Origin: Camarhynchus parvulus
Lineage: Eukaryota; Chordata; Aves; Passeriformes; Thraupidae
Direction: 5' to 3'
Length of the DNA: 64,000 nt
Assembly (NCBI RefSeq): GCF_901933205.1
Contig: NC_044573.1
Span: 28,641,493-28,705,492, forward strand
The notes under the pieces are model-generated. The model was not told the DNA's origin. It was given only the letters and a program-made list of their open reading frames with translations, and did no database searches. This document shows, piece after piece, positions 60,101 through 64,000 of this stretch (position 1 is the first letter of the stretch; each line of letters opens with the position of its first letter). The translations under genes and the position numbers were made by a program.

Positions 60101-63100
60101 ACAGGGAGAAGCTTCCACATCCACTGTACAGAAGAATTATCTAATGAGCAGTTTTACAGGGCAAGTTTCTCTGCAGTGTCTACACCTTTCCTGTCACTAC
60201 TGACTTCAAGCTATTCTCTCCCCAAAAAAACACAGTAATGTTTTGTGTAACAATATGGAAGGTGAATTGTATTAGAAAACAGGTTTGTTGCTTGATAAAC
60301 TAAGTATCATTTTGAGCTCTTACAGTTTTAGTTAAAAACTCATAAACACATGTTTGTTTTGCTAGGACAATGAAATGCAATTTAGCTACTGAAGTGCCAA
60401 TTAACTAAAATTCTGTGCTGGTGCTACTGATGTAAATCAGGCTATTAGATAGGCAGTGCAAATGAAGATGCAGAATTGGTTGCAGCCATTAAGCTGTTGA
60501 TAATTGAGATGGAATGGAAGGCAACACATTGAATTTAACACTGTCTGTAGAGAGAGTTTAGTAGTCTTTTTTCATTGCAAGAATTTATGGACCGTGCAGA
60601 GATAGCACCAGTGAAAACATGACAGTGTAATAGCATGACGCGCTGTAATGCTTTATCCTTTATTGTAAAACAATTGGGAAATATGGAGGTGATGGAACAT
60701 TACCTCCCAGATTTTCCAATGAACCTTTCCATTCTGCTGTTTCTCATGGGACTGCTGAATCTGAAAACACTGGAAGACTTCCCAGAGAAATCTGATCACA
60801 AGGAAGGGATCATAATAAAAGGACCTCAAGAGTCCAGACTTCCACAGGGGAACATCCATGAAGCACTATTTACCCCATCCATTTGTGGATGGCTTGCCTT
60901 TCAGGAGCACTTCAGAGCAAAAACACCCAAATAACACATAGAGAAATAAAGATACCTGAAATTTAATTCAAGGAAGTTGATAAGTCAGACGAAGAAAGGC
61001 AGAACTCTGCTGAGGAAAACTATTAGGGAAGAAGTTACTTAGGTTGCATCTCAGAGAGATTTTAACATCTGGAAAGCTTTAACAGCTGAAAGGCAATGCT
61101 TCCCCTGACTCGTGTTTGAGAGCTGTGAACTTTCTTGTAGACCCAATGCTTAAACACAGTCAGTATTTCATTTTAAACTAGAAATCCACCATACAGGGAA
61201 GTCCCCTGTATGCCACCATGAGAATTTGAAGTACAGCTTTCTCCCTCCCCCACTGAAACCTTCTCATTTCATATTAACAATATAAGGGTTTGCATTAATG
61301 GTAGCATGAAAAGGAGTGAGCAGACCAGTAGTCTTGGTTGCTATTTTAGGTGTTCCTGGATGCCTAAACATAGCTCTTCCCTGGCTAAGGTTTATGAATT
61401 TAGGTCTTTCCTAACATTCATTTCTGAAGTCAGGTAAGGTATCTGAGGATGAGAAAAGGAGGCAAGGAAAGCCATGACCTGTTAGAATCTCTAGCTGAAG
61501 CTATGCCATTCTGCATAAAACAGTTGGGTCAGACAGAGAAAGATAACATAATGTATGAAGCTTAGGAGACTAGTCAGGAACTAAAGATAAGAATAGGAAA
61601 CCTAAATCTATTATCCATTCTAATAAAGAAAGCCTTTTGCTAGAAAATTATTCTTGCAAAAGCTGAGGTTCTTAAGGATTTTAGGCTGTAAATGAGAAGG
61701 AATTTAGCAATCCATAATCTTCAAGGTAGTATCTGCATGTTCATATCAATGCATTTCTGTGATAATTTCCCATAAACTCTTCTATGATTGAATTTCTCTG
61801 AAATTAATATTAATGCAAAATATATGTATTAGCCTGCATATCTGAAGGCTTGTACAAAAAAAAATTACAATTAACTTTCTGCAAGCATTTATATCTGAAA
61901 TAAACTACAGTCAGCCAATCATAAAATGAGATCCCTACAACATGACTCTAATGTTCAGACACATGAAAGTGATACATATCCTCCTGAACTGTAAACTGGC
62001 GTAAGCCAAATGGTTGAACTGCAGAGAGACATAGGATAGTCAAGAATGTTCTCCAATCAAACAGGATTTGAATGTATTTTTATTCATATTAATTTGTTAT
62101 ATATTATGATGTTCATCTTTCAACAAGAAATTTTAAAGAGTGAAATTATCTTTGTGACAAAATGAATTGGACTTTGCCAGGAGCCTGCCCCGCCAGTTAT
62201 TCTGGGCAGAAGTACAAGACCTGAAAATACTGAAGTGCTCATTCAACAGGGTAATGAGACTTTTTTATGAAAAGGGATGCTTTCTTCTCTGTTAGGTGTG
62301 CTGCCAAGGAGAGTTGTAAGCAGAAGCCTCGAGGTTCACGAGATGTCTCTGGTTTAAGAATAAGGACCTAGGGTAGTAAATGGCTGAGTCTGAATGAAAT
62401 AGTACACAGAAAACTGAGGACCATGTACCTTTGGGATGCCTGATTTTTCCCTCTCTTCTCAAGATTGAATCTTGAGGTAGGAGTAAACAAATTTCCATAT
62501 AAACTTTCCTATAGCTTACTGTTAAGCATCATCTTAATGCTCAGCATTAGGAACCAGAATCCAGGATAATTACCAAGAAAAAAGGCTTCAAAATCATGAA
62601 GTTTCTTTATATTTTAAATACATGAGTCTGAGTCTGAGTTCTTATAGGCAAATCTTCAGCTTTTCTAAATGAGAAAATTCCTCTACACCAGGGAAATTCC
62701 TCTGCATCTCAAGGGAAAGTTTGATTTGTCAGTTGTTTGCTTATACTGCTTGTTTCCAGGAGGAGGCAGCAGTCTTAAGAAGAAAAGTTGAATGTCAGTG
62801 ACTCATAGCTGGTAGTATGTTGTTCACATAAACTAGGAATAGGGATAGAAGAACTAGAGGAAAAGGCTTACAGTAAAGCCTTGTAGTAAACAGGACTGAA
62901 AGATCTCTAAAGTATAAAAATGTATTATGAGCACCATTGATATTTGGTGGCAAGGGAGAATTTAATATCAGGGAACCAAATATCAATCCTTTCCTGTAAA
63001 GAAAGTGTGGTTAGGAGGGACACAGATATCACCCACAGCTGTGCTTGAATTTTGTTTGTTCCTCTACTTACCTCTGAAATCAATAATGCCTGCTCTGTGT

Positions 63101-64000
63101 GGGCAAGAACTTCCAGGCACCAAACTCTTCCACCAGCAGCACAGGTGGCAGCACTGGAAAGAAATAGTGATGAAATAGAAAGAGCTGACACCTGGGCACC
63201 AGAACAGGCGCTGTGATTTCTCTTAATATCTTTTGTAGAGATACCTGAATTAAGATTTAATAAACATGCATGTGGGATTTTTCATTTTGCTGGGGTGTGA
63301 GTGCTGTGTCTAACGAGAGTACACAAACAGGCGGCAATGCACTTGTAGCTTCGACCTATTGAAATCACACTTTGAAGGGGTATTCTTTGGGGACTGCAGT
63401 CTGACCTGAGCCTCACCCTCTGAGGGTGGCTGATCTCCTTCTGTGCCTTGTGTTGAACTGCACAGAGCAGGGCTGGGTGACCCTCCAGAGCAACAGTGGC
63501 AGGACCTCAGGAGGAGAATACATTTGTTCTTAAAAAGCTTGTAGGCTACTTTTGAAGTTAGGAAGAAGGAAGACAAAGCTTTAATGAGTCAAAAAACTGT
63601 GCACAAAAGACTTGAGAAGAAAATATGGCTGACATAATTTCTGAAACTTACAGAAAATCCCTTTGAAAAGGCAAATACTTCTTTATACCTCAAGTTCATT
63701 TGTCTTGAATGAAGAAGGTACATATGCTGAAAGCAGAGGGATAAACTTTAAAATCCCAAAAGAACTATACCAGAGAATCTGAATATATTTGAAGCTTTCC
63801 TTAAAAGGCGACCTCGAAGATGAGATAGCATCTCAATGATCCAACAGTGAAAACCCCTTTTATACTTTCCTCCTTCCATTCTCTTCAGTCGTGTCCCTGA
63901 TGCCTCAAATCAGTTACTCTTGCCTTCACAGGAAAACTCACATTTGTGTATACTTGGATGGGCCTGGATTTTATAAGACAGAGATCTTCTAAATTTTTAC
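57136..64000. other. Unique AT-rich noncoding sequence to window end
   Basis: No gene recognised. Frames reach 128 aa (59168-59554, plus) with an antisense frame beside it; neither has a domain. An 8-bp inverted repeat with a 5-nt loop lies at 61191-61211. The stretch 60360-60570 looks like possible conserved noncoding DNA. Confidence 0.5.

Noticed and set aside
61191..61211. 8-bp inverted repeat (atacaggg/ccctgtat) as a terminator or microRNA
   Set aside because: Too short for a microRNA stem, and bacterial-type terminators do not apply in this genome.
1..64000. tRNA, rRNA, snRNA or CRISPR features
   Set aside because: No recognisable conserved segments or regularly spaced repeats were seen by eye. 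A tRNAscan-SE or Infernal run would be needed to exclude small or decayed copies.

Overview
The window reads as nuclear DNA of a bird, most likely a songbird (passerine). It is AT-rich, with no operon-like gene packing, no bacterial signals and no long open reading frame. Its interspersed repeats are CR1 LINE 3' ends, some recent and some very old, plus avian-type endogenous retrovirus LTRs. One LTR (17701-18131) resembles a family I know from songbird genomes. The taxon call rests on remembered repeat families, not on a search.

I find no convincing protein-coding gene, rRNA, tRNA, snRNA or CRISPR array. The longest open frames (171 aa at 15402-15917, 134 aa at 53149-53553, 131 aa at 41472-41867) show no domain, no composition bias and no clear exon structure. 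Several have open frames of similar length on the opposite strand. The window is therefore best described as a gene desert or the inside of a very large intron.

Layout: 1-5.5 kb is unique AT-rich DNA with a TATATATG microsatellite and a cluster of TAATTA-type motifs. At 5.5-5.8 kb lies a worn ancient repeat. At 10.87-11.22 kb is an LTR fragment of a common avian retroviral type. At 12.8-13.8 kb is a very old antisense CR1 with recognisable reverse-transcriptase remnants. At 16.36 kb is a short antisense CR1. At 17.70-18.13 kb and 18.61-19.29 kb lie two solo LTRs in opposite orientation; the second has a perfect 6-bp target-site duplication. From 19.3 to 42 kb there is mostly unique sequence, broken by a short GC- and G-run-rich island (27.04-27.20 kb), CR1 3' ends (29.66 and 37.11 kb), an unusual two-strand-open GC-rich patch (32.43-32.81 kb), and A-rich or short tandem repeats near 37.8-38.0 kb. 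At 42.0-42.8 kb is the longest young CR1, antisense, carrying the frameshifted C-terminal end of its polymerase. From 43 to 64 kb sequence is mostly unique, with one old CR1 end (49.28-49.51 kb), an A28 tract preceded by AATAAA (51.79-51.83 kb) and an AAAT microsatellite (57.11 kb).

There is no gene set working together here. Any function probably lies in non-coding regulatory elements. Several stretches look like conserved enhancers by eye and are listed as findings to test by alignment. I saw no new biological system and do not claim one.
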